Of a DNA stretch of 64,000 nt, positions 1 to 7,254 are shown one piece after another. The DNA comes from a sulfur-oxidizing endosymbiont of Gigantopelta aegis (GTDB taxonomy: Bacteria; Pseudomonadota; Gammaproteobacteria; GRL18), in the NCBI RefSeq assembly GCF_016097415.1, contig NZ_JAEHGE010000001.1, positions 1,346,914 through 1,410,913 of the forward strand. Direction: 5' to 3'. The notes under the pieces are model-generated. The model was not told the DNA's origin. It worked only from the letters and a program-made list of their open reading frames with translations, and ran no database searches. The position numbers were made by a program, and so were the translations under genes. How positions within the stretch are numbered: position 1 is the first letter of the stretch; every line of letters begins with the position of its first letter.

Positions 1-508
1 GTAAGCGCTTCATTTTCTTTCTCTCTATCCGTTTTAGGAGAGCTAACCCAATCATAATAGCAACTACGGGAAACATCCATAAAACGGCACAGAATCGTTA
101 CCGGGTAATCTTTAGCCTGATCAGTTATCCATGCGTACTTCACAAAGTTTCCCTTGCAAAGTACGCTGTGGCCTTTTTAATAAATCACGCTCCTGAATCA
201 CTTTTGCCAATTCTTTTTTCAGACGTTTTACTTCATCATAAATGTGTTCATCACTTCTATTGGCTACCGTCTTCACCGGTTTGGAATATTTACTGATCCA
301 GGTATGTAGAGTATTTACATTAACACCTAGCTCCCTGGCAGTCTGAGAAACGGGTTGATCCGTCTCATTAGCTAATTTGACAGCTGATTCTTTAAATTCT
401 GATGTATAGCTTTTATTCGGTTTTTTGTTTTTGATCATTCATTTTAGGTCACACTTTTTATCTTTTAGTTATTTTAAGTTGTGTGTCCGGTTAAGTGTAG
501 CCACATTA
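1..508 (-). mobile_element. IS3-family element copy A, cut by the window edge
   Basis: This is the 5' part of the IS3-family element found six times in the window. Its left terminus reads TAATGTGGC on the minus strand and lies at 501-508; the rest runs off the left edge. The full-length reference copy is F at 55951-57466. The IS end abuts a truncated CheW-like gene, so this insertion or a later deletion removed the 5' part of that gene. Confidence 0.9.
121..438 (-). CDS. IS3 transposase OrfA, copy A
   Basis: OrfA is the small helix-turn-helix protein of IS3 elements; it binds the IS ends and normally fuses to OrfB through -1 frameshifting. The HTH of the transposase_8 family covers about residues 10-55, followed by a leucine-zipper-like helix. 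The first codons differ from the other copies because of an indel in an A-run just after the usual ATG, so translation here would start at a shifted ATG. As in copies B, C and F, the A-run before the frameshift site has five A and the protein ends in an out-of-frame tail (…EVRMDN). Probably not functional alone. Confidence 0.75.
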   Translation of the reverse strand: MIKNKKPNKSYTSEFKESAVKLANETDQPVSQTARELGVNVNTLHTWISKYSKPVKTVANRSDEHIYDEVKRLKKELAKVIQERDLLKRPQRTLQGKLCEVRMDN

Positions 509-660
509 TTACCCTGAAAACGGATGAGGTGAAATGGCGTTCATCAAGAACTAAACGACGTTGGTTATTAGGTACGGTTATCGACCACATGTGTGCTTTA
601 TTGGACAGTGAAGAGTTTTCTGCGATGTTGAAAACAGGTGATGATAGTCTGCTAAGCTGA
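509..660 (+). pseudogene. CheW-like protein, C-terminal fragment
   Basis: An open frame without a start runs from the end of IS copy A (codons from 511) to TGA at 658-660. It contains WLLGTVIDHMCALLD. From memory, this resembles the C-terminus of the larger CheW-domain protein that precedes cheW in Pseudomonas-type chemotaxis clusters (…ParA, CheW-like, CheW, DUF2802). The family assignment is an inference from this motif and from the intact cheW that follows. The 5' part is absent, so the gene is broken. Confidence 0.6.
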
Positions 661-822
661 GATATTTATATGTAAGGCCTTCAAAAAATGACTTTCATAA
701 ACTAAACTTTCACTAAGATGTGCCGATAACAGATATATGAGCTCAAAAATGCTCTGTAACTAATATACACGTACTAATTTTTAGGCCCTGAGGCTATAAT
801 TTTTGAATTTTGAGGACTAATC

Positions 823-1305
823 ATGGAATATGATTACGATGATAATATGAATGTCGATCCATTGACACAATGGGTGACATTTATGTTGGAAGGTGAAAAA
901 TACGGCATTAATGTAATGCAGGTCAGGGAAGTATTACGTGATATTGAAATTGCCCCTGTGCCCGGAGCACCCAGTTATGTATTGGGTATTATCAACCTGC
1001 GTGGTAATGTAGTTACTGTGATTGACACCCGCTCTCGTTTTGGCTTATCAACCAGAGAAGCGAATGAAGAATCAAGAATTATTATTATTGAAAATAATGA
1101 GCAAACCCTAGGCTTGTTAGTTGACAGCATTGCTGAAGTGGCTGATATTCTTAAGTCTCAGATTGAAATTACCCCCAATGTCGGTAATGATGATAGTTCA
1201 AAATATATTCAAGGCGTTCATAGTCGTGATGGTGAGTTACTCATTTTAGTCTCAGTCGATAAGGTACTTAATGATGATGAATGGGCGGATATGGATATGT
1301 TTTAA
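823..1305 (+). CDS. cheW: Chemotaxis coupling protein CheW
   Basis: CheW is the cytoplasmic adaptor that links methyl-accepting chemoreceptors to the CheA kinase. The 160-residue protein is nearly all one CheW domain (about 14-150), with hallmark segments VMQVREVLR, PGAPSYVLGIINLRG and VVTVIDTR. The N-terminus is acidic and Asp/Asn-rich. A GAGGA ribosome site lies just before the ATG. It sits between a broken CheW-like gene and two small genes, the second broken, so it is the only intact recognisable member of this chemotaxis locus. No cheA, cheB or receptor gene is in the window. The family assignment is secure; whether the product still has partners is unknown. Confidence 0.93.
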   Translation: MEYDYDDNMNVDPLTQWVTFMLEGEKYGINVMQVREVLRDIEIAPVPGAPSYVLGIINLRGNVVTVIDTRSRFGLSTREANEESRIIIIENNEQTLGLLVDSIAEVADILKSQIEITPNVGNDDSSKYIQGVHSRDGELLILVSVDKVLNDDEWADMDMF

Positions 1306-1380
1306 TCTCAGCCTATAGCCAAGTATCATGGGTATATGAATAGCACTAGGCTGACAGTAATATGAGAAAGGAGGTTTATT

Positions 1381-1611
1381 ATGTCAGGCGATATTTTACC
1401 AATGAGTCCAGTAGGAGCAAGTCGTTTGGTTCAGGAAAAACGGCATTATCCGGGTCAACATAAAGAGCAACACTCAAAGCAATCGTCCAAGGATGATGAC
1501 GAGTCGTTAGAAAAAGGTATAGATGCTGATGCTCCCTTGAGTGCAGAGCAAAAGAGTGTGAATGCTAAAGAGAAAAATGTTAAGCTAGGCCATATTGACG
1601 AATATGCCTGA
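1381..1611 (+). CDS. Small hydrophilic protein after cheW
   Basis: A 76-residue, highly charged protein without membrane segments or cysteines. It has Lys/Asp/Glu/Ser-rich low-complexity sequence in the middle and ends in GHIDEYA. It is preceded by an excellent ribosome site (AAAGGAGG), which argues that it is real. I do not recognise a named family. I have a weak recollection of similar short proteins ending in HIDEYA between cheW and DUF2802 genes in gammaproteobacteria, which would fit this position. It is probably co-transcribed with cheW, 75 bp upstream. Function unknown. Confidence 0.6.
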   Translation: MSGDILPMSPVGASRLVQEKRHYPGQHKEQHSKQSSKDDDESLEKGIDADAPLSAEQKSVNAKEKNVKLGHIDEYA

Positions 1612-1631
1612 GCAGGACTAAATTTAACTTA

Positions 1632-1724
1632 ATGAATATGATTTTCATTCTTTGGGGTAGCATCAGCGCCTTATTATTACTTCTTATCTTTCTGGCTGTG
1701 TACGTTAATGGCTTGAGTAAGTGA
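1632..1724 (+). pseudogene. DUF2802-like membrane protein, N-terminal stub
   Basis: The ATG at 1632 opens a frame encoding one strongly hydrophobic N-terminal helix (Met-Asn-Met-Ile-Phe…) and then ends in a TGA supplied by the end of IS copy B at 1722. Position directly after cheW and a single N-terminal transmembrane helix match the DUF2802 protein of gammaproteobacterial chemotaxis loci. With only about 30 residues left, the identity is inferred from synteny. The remainder of the gene is not in the window. Confidence 0.5.
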
Positions 1725-1846
1725 TGTGTCAACACTTTTCCGGACAGTTTTCTAAATATTTTTTGGCTGTTTCAAGTGATTTTTGTCATTTTGTATTTCC
1801 TATCATTTTAGTTTCTCATGTTAACTTTAAATAGATGAAGATCGAT

Positions 1847-2548
1847 TTAAGCTATTTCCTGCTGTATTTCATAATCGACTGGTGACAAATAATCATTAGC
1901 CGAATGAAGTCGCTCCCGATTATAAAATACCTCAATATATTCAAATATTGCCTGCTTTGCTTCTACTCTGGTTTTGAATCGACAATGGTGCGTCAATTCA
2001 GTTTTCAAACTATGAAAGAAGCTCTCTGATACAGCATTGTCCCAGCAATTTCCTTTGCGGCTCATAGACTGAATTATGTTATGATCCGACAATATTTTTC
2101 TATGACTATCAGAGGCATATTGGCTACCTCGGTCAGTATGCCAAAGCAATCCATCCATTGGTTTACGCTTCCATATGGCCATCAGTAAAGCATCATTGAC
2201 TAGCTTGGCTTTCATTCGCTCATCCATCGACCAGCCAACAATTTGCCTAGAGAATAAGTCAATGACAACCGCTAAATATAACCAGCCTTCCTTGGTGGCA
2301 ATATAGGTAATATCACCCACATAGTAGCGATCAGGTTGAGAGACAGTAAACTCTCTTTCCAGTAAATTTGGAGATATACGCTTATTATGCTTGGAATTAG
2401 TCGTCGCTTTAAAGCGTCTCTTCGTTTTACAAAACAAACCGGCTTTTTTCATTAATCGACCAATTCTCCGGCGGCTTATATGAACGCCTTTTTCAGCCAG
2501 TTTTCTTTTTAAGACGACGGGTTCCATAAGTCTTGCGACTGTCTTCAA
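1847..2548 (-). pseudogene. IS3 transposase OrfB (DDE), copy B
   Basis: The rve/DDE integrase core is present, with motifs [20 protein letters not shown] and [11 protein letters not shown] supplying the three acidic residues. The frame opens at an internal Met. The 5' part of orfB is out of frame because of a two-base TC expansion near 2590 relative to copy F. The HTH_21 segment carries the same hidden double frameshift as copy F. Likely an inactive remnant. Confidence 0.8.
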
Positions 2549-2689
2549 ACAGTTTTTTAGCTGCTCAGTAAGCGCTTCATTTTCTTTCTCTCTCTATCCG
2601 TTTTAGGAGAGCTAACCCAATCATAATAGCAACTACGGGAAACATCCATAAAACGGCACAGAATCGTTACCGGGTAATCTTTAGCCTGA

Positions 2690-3010
2690 TCAGTTATCCA
2701 TGCGTACTTCACAAAGTTTCCCTTGCAAAGTACGCTGTGGCCTTTTTAATAAATCACGCTCCTGAATCACTTTTGCCAATTCTTTTTTCAGACGTTTTAC
2801 TTCATCATAAATGTGTTCATCACTTCTATTGGCTACCGTCTTCACCGGTTTGGAATATTTACTGATCCAGGTATGTAGAGTATTTACATTAACACCTAGC
2901 TCCCTGGCAGTCTGAGAAACGGGTTGATCCGTCTCATTAGCTAATTTGACAGCTGATTCTTTAAATTCTGATGTATAGCTTTTATTCGGTTTTTTTGTTT
3001 GATCATTCAT
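2690..3010 (-). CDS. IS3 transposase OrfA, copy B
   Basis: A 106-residue OrfA, identical in amino-acid sequence to those of copies C and F. The HTH of the transposase_8 type is at about residues 10-55. The usual ATG is used, with the IS-borne AAAAGTGTGACC leader upstream. The A-run before the frameshift site is A5 rather than the canonical A6, so the C-terminal tail is out of frame. Confidence 0.8.
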   Translation of the reverse strand: MNDQTKKPNKSYTSEFKESAVKLANETDQPVSQTARELGVNVNTLHTWISKYSKPVKTVANRSDEHIYDEVKRLKKELAKVIQERDLLKRPQRTLQGKLCEVRMDN

Positions 3011-3076
3011 TTTAGGTCACACTTTTTATCTTTTAGTTATTTTAAGTTGTGTGTCCGGTTAAGTATAGCCACATTA

Positions 3077-3575
3077 TCATTTTCTTTCTCTCTATCCGTT
3101 TTAGGAGAGCTAACCCAATCATAATAGCAACTACGGGAAACATCCATAAAACGGCACAGAATCGTTACCGGGTAATCTTTAGCCTGATCAGTTATCCATG
3201 CGTACTTCACAAAGTTTCCCTTGCAAAGTACGCTGTGGCCTTTTTAATAAATCACGCTCCTGAATCACTTTTGCCAATTCTTTTTTCAGACGTTTTACTT
3301 CATCATAAATGTGTTCATCACTTCTATTGGCTACCGTCTTCACCGGTTTGGAATATTTACTGATCCAGGTATGTAGAGTATTTACATTAACACCTAGCTC
3401 CCTGGCAGTCTGAGAAACGGGTTGATCCGTCTCATTAGCTAATTTGACAGCTGATTCTTTAAATTCTGATGTATAGCTTTTATTCGGTTTTTTTGTTTGA
3501 TCATTCATTTTAGGTCACACTTTTTATCTTTTAGTTATTTTAAGTTGTGTGTCCGGTTAAGTATAGCCACATTAT
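3077..3575 (-). mobile_element. IS3-family element copy C, 5' third only
   Basis: Starts abruptly inside orfB sequence immediately after the end of copy B and runs to an intact IS left terminus (CCACATTA, 3568-3575). Only orfA and its leader survive. The abrupt head-to-tail join with copy B suggests either insertion of B into C followed by deletion, or recombination between copies. A unique spacer of 41 bp (3576-3616) separates C from D. Confidence 0.88.
3188..3508 (-). CDS. IS3 transposase OrfA, copy C
   Basis: A 106-residue OrfA with the same amino-acid sequence as in copies B and F (HTH, then a leucine-zipper-like helix). Its orfB partner is missing, so it could at most act as a free OrfA, which in IS3 elements is a DNA-binding regulator of transposition. 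Confidence 0.8.
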   Translation of the reverse strand: MNDQTKKPNKSYTSEFKESAVKLANETDQPVSQTARELGVNVNTLHTWISKYSKPVKTVANRSDEHIYDEVKRLKKELAKVIQERDLLKRPQRTLQGKLCEVRMDN

Positions 3576-3616
3576 ATAGGTTTTATTTGTACCTTGTTGC
3601 TTCATATTCATACGTA

Positions 3617-4896
3617 TGATGTGTCAACACTTTTCCGGACAGTTTTCTAAATATTTTTTGGCTGTTTCAAGTGATTTTTGTCATTTTGTATTTCCTATCA
3701 TTTTAGTTTCTCATGTTAACTTTAAACAGATGAAGAGAAAGGGCTTTGCCCTCTGGAACGATAGAGCCGTTCCATTCACCCAAGGTATTTTCACAACGGT
3801 AATGATCCTGTTACAATATCTTCACGGCACAGGCTGAGGAGCCGATGGCCGTCAACGGTAATGGGCGGCATTTATGTCGCCTTTTACCCCTCTTCAATCA
3901 ATCGATTTAAGCTATTTCCTGCTGTATTTCATAATCGACTGGTGACAAATAATCATTAGCCGAATGAAGTCGCTCCCGATTATAAAATACCTCAATATAT
4001 TCAAATATTGCCTGCTTTGTTTCTACTCTGGTTTTGAATCGACAATGGTGCGTCAATTCAGTTTTCAAACTATGAAAGAAGCTCTCTGATACAGCATTGT
4101 CCCAGCAATTTCCTTTGCGGCTCATAGACTGAATTATGTTATGATCCGACAATATTTTTCTATGACTATCAGAGGCATATTGGCTACCTCGGTCAGTATG
4201 CCAAAGCAATCCATCCATTGGTTTACGCTTCCATATGGCCATCAGTAAAGCATCATTGACTAGCTTGGCTTTCATTCGCTCATCCATCGACCAGCCAACA
4301 ATTTGCCTAGAGAATAAGTCAATGACAACCGCTAAATATAACCAGCCTTCCTTGGTGGCAATATAGGTAATATCACCCACATAGTAGCGATCAGGTTGAG
4401 AGACAGTAAACTCTCTTTCCAGTAAATTTGGAGATATACGCTTATTATGCTTGGAATTAGTCGTCGCTTTAAAGCGTCTCTTCGTTTTACAAAACAAACC
4501 GGCTTTTTTCATTAATCGACCAATTCTCCGGCGGCTTATATGAACGCCTTTTTTCAGCCAGTTTTCTTTTTAAGACGACGGGTTCCATAAGTCTTGCGAC
4601 TGTCTTCAAACAGTTTTTTAGCTGCTCAGTAAGCGCTTCATTTTCTTTCTCTCTATCCGTTTTAGGAGAGCTAACCCAATCATAATAGCAACTACGGAAA
4701 CATCCATAAAACGGCACAGAATCGTTACCGGGTAATCTTTAGCCTGATCAGTTATCCATGCGTACTTCACAAAGTTTCCCTTGCAAAGTACGCTGTGGCC
4801 TTTTTTAATAAATCACGCTCCTGAATCACTTTTGCCAATTCCTTTTTATTTTTTAGTTATTTTAAGTTGTGTGTCCGGTTAAGTATAGCCACATTA
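3617..4896 (-). mobile_element. IS3-family element copy D, orfA deleted
   Basis: Both termini are present (TGATGTGTC at 3617; CCACATTA at 4889-4896), but the element is 1280 bp because most of orfA is deleted between the GCCAATTC region and the leader. The flanks (CGTA / AAAT) show no target duplication. It keeps the full 3' noncoding segment missing from copy B. It is the only copy with the six-A slippery run (GGCCTTTTTTAA near 4797-4810 on the plus strand). Confidence 0.9.
3907..4717 (-). pseudogene. IS3 transposase OrfB, copy D, frameshifted
   Basis: The DDE core is intact from residue 1 of the 3907-4512 frame. An extra T in a T-run near 4550 separates it from its 5' half (4487-4717), which encodes the [13 protein letters not shown] segment. 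A further one-base loss near 4696 breaks the start. There is no usable OrfA, so the element cannot move by itself. Confidence 0.85.
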
Positions 4897-5171
4897 AAAT
4901 GTTTTTTTTGCTGACTTAAAGAGGCCAAAATTCACAGTACCAAGCATATAAAAGGGAAATATTTTTTAACATGAAGTCATTCAACCAATTGAAAAACAAG
5001 AGTTTGATCTCTTGTTTCTCAAAATGCAAGCTTTTTATTTGATTTTTTTAATTTTGCTAAAGTTACTGCGAAAAGTTTTTTTATTTCTGCTTGGTAAGCA
5101 CCACTACAACTCAATTGTTCATCTCAGCGAGAATTGCTGATATTTAAATGAGGGAATTTAGTGTTTATAAA
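4897..5171. other. No gene seen; likely remnant of a further integron cassette
   Basis: AT-rich sequence with no credible open frame on either strand, between IS copy D and the first attC-like site. It contains a short inverted repeat around ACAAGAGTTTGATCTCTTGT (about 5000). Its right edge (ACTTAAC, 5172-5178) is the cassette boundary of attC1, so in the integron reading this is the start of the next cassette, truncated by IS copy D. Confidence 0.5.
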
Positions 5172-5283
5172 ACTTAACGCCTAGTTCACCAGACCGAAAA
5201 GTTTCGTGGCTTTTGTGGCATTATAGCGAAGCGCCACAAAAGGTGCGTAACTTTTTGGGTCTGCGTGCAACTTTTTGTTAGGC
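5172..5283 (-). repeat. attC-like recombination site 1
   Basis: 112 bp. On the minus strand it begins GCCTAACAA (R'' box RYYYAAC) and ends GGCGTTAAGT (R' box GTTRRRY). This polarity matches known attC sites, which start TAACAA and end GGCGTTA. Inner arms (GTTGCACGCAGACC… / …GGTCTGGTGAAC) give an imperfect palindrome. It is almost identical to attC2 and follows the stop of the TfoX-N gene, as a cassette attC should. Confidence 0.75.
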
Positions 5284-5325
5284 ATATTATTTATTTTACT
5301 TAAGCTGCTTATTAAAATTGCACTT

Positions 5326-5658
5326 TTATTTATAACTATAGGCTGAGTCAATTGCTTCTTTTGCCCACTCAACTAATTTCTCTTGATTTTCAAACAGATC
5401 TTCTGGAGCAGAATAATATTTTTTAACTTTAACGATGCCTTTTTTATTGGAATATGAGAAAGGTTCCATATCTTCTTTTTCATATTTTTTTCTAGTTATA
5501 TCATTAACGCAAAAATATAAAGTATTACCCATAATCATAGCAAATTGTTTGTTTCCACTTTTAAAAGCAAAGCCACCAAAAAACATACCTTCTTTAAGCT
5601 TGCCTAAAGGTTCGAATAGTTCTTTAACATATTCTATAAATTCCGGACTTGCACTCAT
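5326..5658 (-). CDS. TfoX N-terminal domain protein (integron cassette gene)
   Basis: A 110-residue protein matching the TfoX/Sxy N-terminal domain: EPLGKLKEGMFFGGFAFKSG near the N-terminus, then MIMGNTLYFCVND and the PFSYSNKKG segment. In full-length TfoX/Sxy this domain belongs to a natural-competence and CRP-dependent regulator; stand-alone versions are common and their role is not established. Signature, length and one-domain layout fit the family. The gene lies exactly between two near-identical attC-like sites in the orientation expected for a mobile gene cassette, with its start 14 bp inside the boundary of attC2. Its codon use is AT-richer than that of the housekeeping genes here, consistent with lateral acquisition. 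Confidence 0.85.
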   Translation of the reverse strand: MSASPEFIEYVKELFEPLGKLKEGMFFGGFAFKSGNKQFAMIMGNTLYFCVNDITRKKYEKEDMEPFSYSNKKGIVKVKKYYSAPEDLFENQEKLVEWAKEAIDSAYSYK

Positions 5659-5671
5659 TTATTTTCCTTGT

Positions 5672-5783
5672 GCCTAACGCCTAGTTCACCAGACCGAAAA
5701 GTTTCGTGCCTTTTGTGGCATTATAGCGAAGCGCCTCAAAAGGTGCGTAACTTTTTGGGTCTGCGTGCAACTTTTTGTTAGGC
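5672..5783 (-). repeat. attC-like recombination site 2
   Basis: 112 bp, nearly identical to attC1 (two internal differences plus the boundary box). On the minus strand R'' is GCCTAAC at 5783-5777 and R' is GTTAGGC at 5678-5672. It begins 3 bp after the stop of the MerR gene. Such near-identity between neighbouring attC sites is typical of chromosomal integron arrays. Confidence 0.78.
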
Positions 5784-5785
5784 AT

Positions 5786-6250
5786 TTACTCCCAAACTAA
5801 ATTAAGCATTTCTATTTTATTGAGATTTTTATTAACAGGGCATGATGGACACCCTTCACTTGAAGGCTCATTTTTGCAACCTTTACATTTTGTAATTTGT
5901 TTTTTTGCAGCAGACAATTCTAGTTTTAGATTTTTTAAATTATTGATTTTTTCTTCAATTTCTAATATTGAATTTTCAATAATATTTGATATTTTTTTAC
6001 TACCTTCATTTCCTGTTGAGCAAGTTTCTCTCGTTTTTCCAATGAGCCGAATAATTTCAAGGGGGAAGCCATTTTCTGTAAGATGAATAATGGCCTTTAA
6101 ACGGGCAAGGTGTTGTTCAGAATATAGACGTGTACCGCCATTGGTTCTATGAGGCTCTAATAACTCTTCTTCCTCATAGTACCTAATGGCGCGTACAGTT
6201 ATTTTAAGTAGCTCAGCTACTTCACCAATTTTTAAATAACTTTCTAACAT
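5786..6250 (-). CDS. MerR-family transcriptional regulator, cysteine-rich C-terminus
   Basis: A 154-residue MerR regulator. The winged HTH is at about residues 5-75 (YLKIGEVAELLKITVRAIRYYEEEELL … GTRLYSEQHLARL), followed by a long dimerisation helix and a C-terminal cysteine-rich effector region (CKGCKN…GCPSCPV), with a further Cys in ETCSTGNEG. MerR proteins activate promoters with over-long spacers on sensing metals, oxidants or thiol chemistry. The Cys pattern suggests a metal or sulfur signal, but the ligand is not deducible. It is the last gene of a three-gene minus-strand unit, directly after the TusA-like gene, and its stop abuts attC2. Confidence 0.9.
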   Translation of the reverse strand: MLESYLKIGEVAELLKITVRAIRYYEEEELLEPHRTNGGTRLYSEQHLARLKAIIHLTENGFPLEIIRLIGKTRETCSTGNEGSKKISNIIENSILEIEEKINNLKNLKLELSAAKKQITKCKGCKNEPSSEGCPSCPVNKNLNKIEMLNLVWE

Positions 6251-6478
6251 TTACTTTATTTTTATCCAAAAATGATATAGACCGTCTTTTTCTTCCTGTT
6301 TTATTAACTCATTTTTAGTTGATAAGCAATATGACGGTATATCGTTTAGCATTGATACCTTATTTGATTCAGCTAATACAATATCACCAGATTTCATAGA
6401 TTTAAACTCTTTTGTTAAATGAATAACAGGAGCAGAGCAACACATGCCTTTTATATCAACAAAGTGATTATATTCCAT
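6251..6478 (-). CDS. TusA-like sulfur-carrier family protein
   Basis: A 75-residue protein of the TusA/SirA-like fold: an N-terminal strand VDIKGMCCSAPVIHLTKEF replaces the usual CPxP motif with CCSAP, then KSGDIVLAESNK and a C-terminal amphipathic strand. TusA proteins carry persulfide sulfur on the Cys of this motif; here two adjacent Cys are present. I chose the ATG at 6478 rather than the upstream 6499 because AAGGAGAG lies 7 bp before it. The stop abuts the ATG of the MerR gene, and the HMA-like gene ends 10 bp upstream. Family placement is fairly sure; substrate unknown. Confidence 0.72.
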   Translation of the reverse strand: MEYNHFVDIKGMCCSAPVIHLTKEFKSMKSGDIVLAESNKVSMLNDIPSYCLSTKNELIKQEEKDGLYHFWIKIK

Positions 6479-6488
6479 TATTCTCTCC

Positions 6489-6716
6489 TTATAAGCCAAC
6501 TAACTGTGCAGCGTAGCCTGTGCTTTTTATTTCATTTAATAAGGCTAAGGAGCTGGTTGTATCTGAATTATAGGAGACCAATAATAAGTGCTCTTTTTCT
6601 TCATTAAATCTCGGCGCAATTACACCTTCAATTTTTCGAAGATTTTCAACAATATTTTCTTTTTCGGTTTTATTGGTATTTTTGTTCAAGTGGATCAATA
6701 CATCTGTTAATTGCAT
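6489..6716 (-). CDS. HMA-like small protein without CxxC
   Basis: A 75-residue protein with the ferredoxin-like pattern of heavy-metal-associated domains (MQLTDVLIHL … ENIVENLRKIEGVIAPRFNEEKEHLLLVSYN … LLNEIKSTGYAAQLVGL). The metal-binding CxxC is absent and there is no Cys at all, so copper binding of the classical kind is not possible. It is first in a unit with the TusA-like and MerR genes. An AGGAAA ribosome site precedes the ATG, and a 10-bp-arm palindrome lies just upstream. It could be a structural relative used in sulfur or metal handling; function not assigned. Confidence 0.68.
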   Translation of the reverse strand: MQLTDVLIHLNKNTNKTEKENIVENLRKIEGVIAPRFNEEKEHLLLVSYNSDTTSSLALLNEIKSTGYAAQLVGL

Positions 6717-6726
6717 AGCAAATTTC

Positions 6727-6774
6727 CTATCTGACGTTTACGAGAGACAAGCATCTTCCGTTAGCGTCAGATAG
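6727..6774. promoter_or_regulatory. Palindrome upstream of the HMA/TusA/MerR unit
   Basis: Perfect 10-bp arms CTATCTGACG (6727-6736) and CGTCAGATAG (6765-6774) lie 11-58 bp before the first gene of the three-gene unit. A TTGACT hexamer overlaps the distal arm on the minus strand. The position would suit an operator or an mRNA leader hairpin. The 28-bp gap is longer than in classical MerR operators, so it need not be the MerR site. Confidence 0.35.
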
Positions 6775-6797
6775 TCAAGTGTTTTGATTTTCGCCTT

Positions 6798-6922
6798 GCC
6801 TAACGCCGAATTAAATGGCCGAAAACTGAGACGGCTAAATAATTGTATGTTGTTTAGTAGTGAACTGCAAACAGGGTAATTCAAGCGAACAGTTTTTGGT
6901 CGATTTGAATGATTTGTTATGC
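6798..6922 (-). repeat. attC-like recombination site 3
   Basis: 125 bp. On the minus strand it begins GCATAACAAATCATTCAAAT and ends ATTTAATTCGGCGTTAGGC, with an imperfect palindrome between. R'' is GCATAAC and R' is GTTAGGC. The sequence differs from attC1 and attC2 but polarity and architecture are the same. R'' is complementary to the GTTATGC box at 7156-7150, as expected when that box starts the same cassette. Confidence 0.68.
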
Positions 6923-7254
6923 GGCAGTTGCACTAACAGGTTAATTTGTAATTGAAACGGACGCTTCTTTTCAGTTGCTTTTATTTCAAATAGGACCCGT
7001 TTCATTCAGTTGTGCTTTTCAGTTTATTTTATACTTTTTACCCTGCGACCATTTCCAGCAGTTTTAACCGGTTTTTCGTTCAGCTCGATTTTTAGTTATT
7101 TAATGTAACTGACATAATTGTCTTATGCTTTTGCTACAAGTATTTTGACGCATAACAAGTAATTGACTAGTTTTCGTTTAATAATCGCACACATTTGGCC
7201 TTTACTCAAGAATATCTTTGCAGCTTGAAATTCCTTTCTGGATAACACACAATA
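6923..7254. other. Apparently gene-less cassette and presumed attI region
   Basis: No convincing gene is seen. A minus-strand frame from 7005 of about 55 codons runs into attC3 and is not trusted. GTTATGC on the minus strand (7156-7150) pairs with the R'' box of attC3, so 7155-6804 has the size and ends of a small cassette. The stretch from there to the integrase remnant is where an attI site would lie. All of this is inference from boundaries. Confidence 0.4.

Larger units (their letters stand above)
1722..3076 (-). mobile_element. IS3-family element copy B, internal deletion
   Basis: Both termini are present: TGATGTGTC… at 1722 and …CCACATTA at 3069-3076. It is 1355 bp, against 1516 bp in copy F, because about 160 bp of the noncoding 3' end are missing between GATGAAG and ATCGATTT. 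No target duplication is seen (TAAG on the left, TCAT on the right), so the flanks have been rearranged. The right flank runs straight into copy C. Position 1722 also marks the truncation of the DUF2802-like gene. Confidence 0.9.

Noticed and set aside
1-12. GTAAGCGCTT at the window start looks like an IS66 end
   Set aside because: The following bases are IS3 orfB sequence, which contains the same ten bases by chance.
3049-3363. Plus-strand open frame across IS copies B and C
   Set aside because: It is antisense to orfA and the terminal repeats of the IS; it has no start context and no family match.
3616-3837. Plus-strand open frame at the IS copy D end
   Set aside because: It is the noncoding 3' segment of the IS read backwards; the same sequence is noncoding in copies E and F.
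5172-5783. Simple terminator or plain direct repeats
   Set aside because: Length, R-box ends, polarity and position after each stop codon fit attC better than a terminator.
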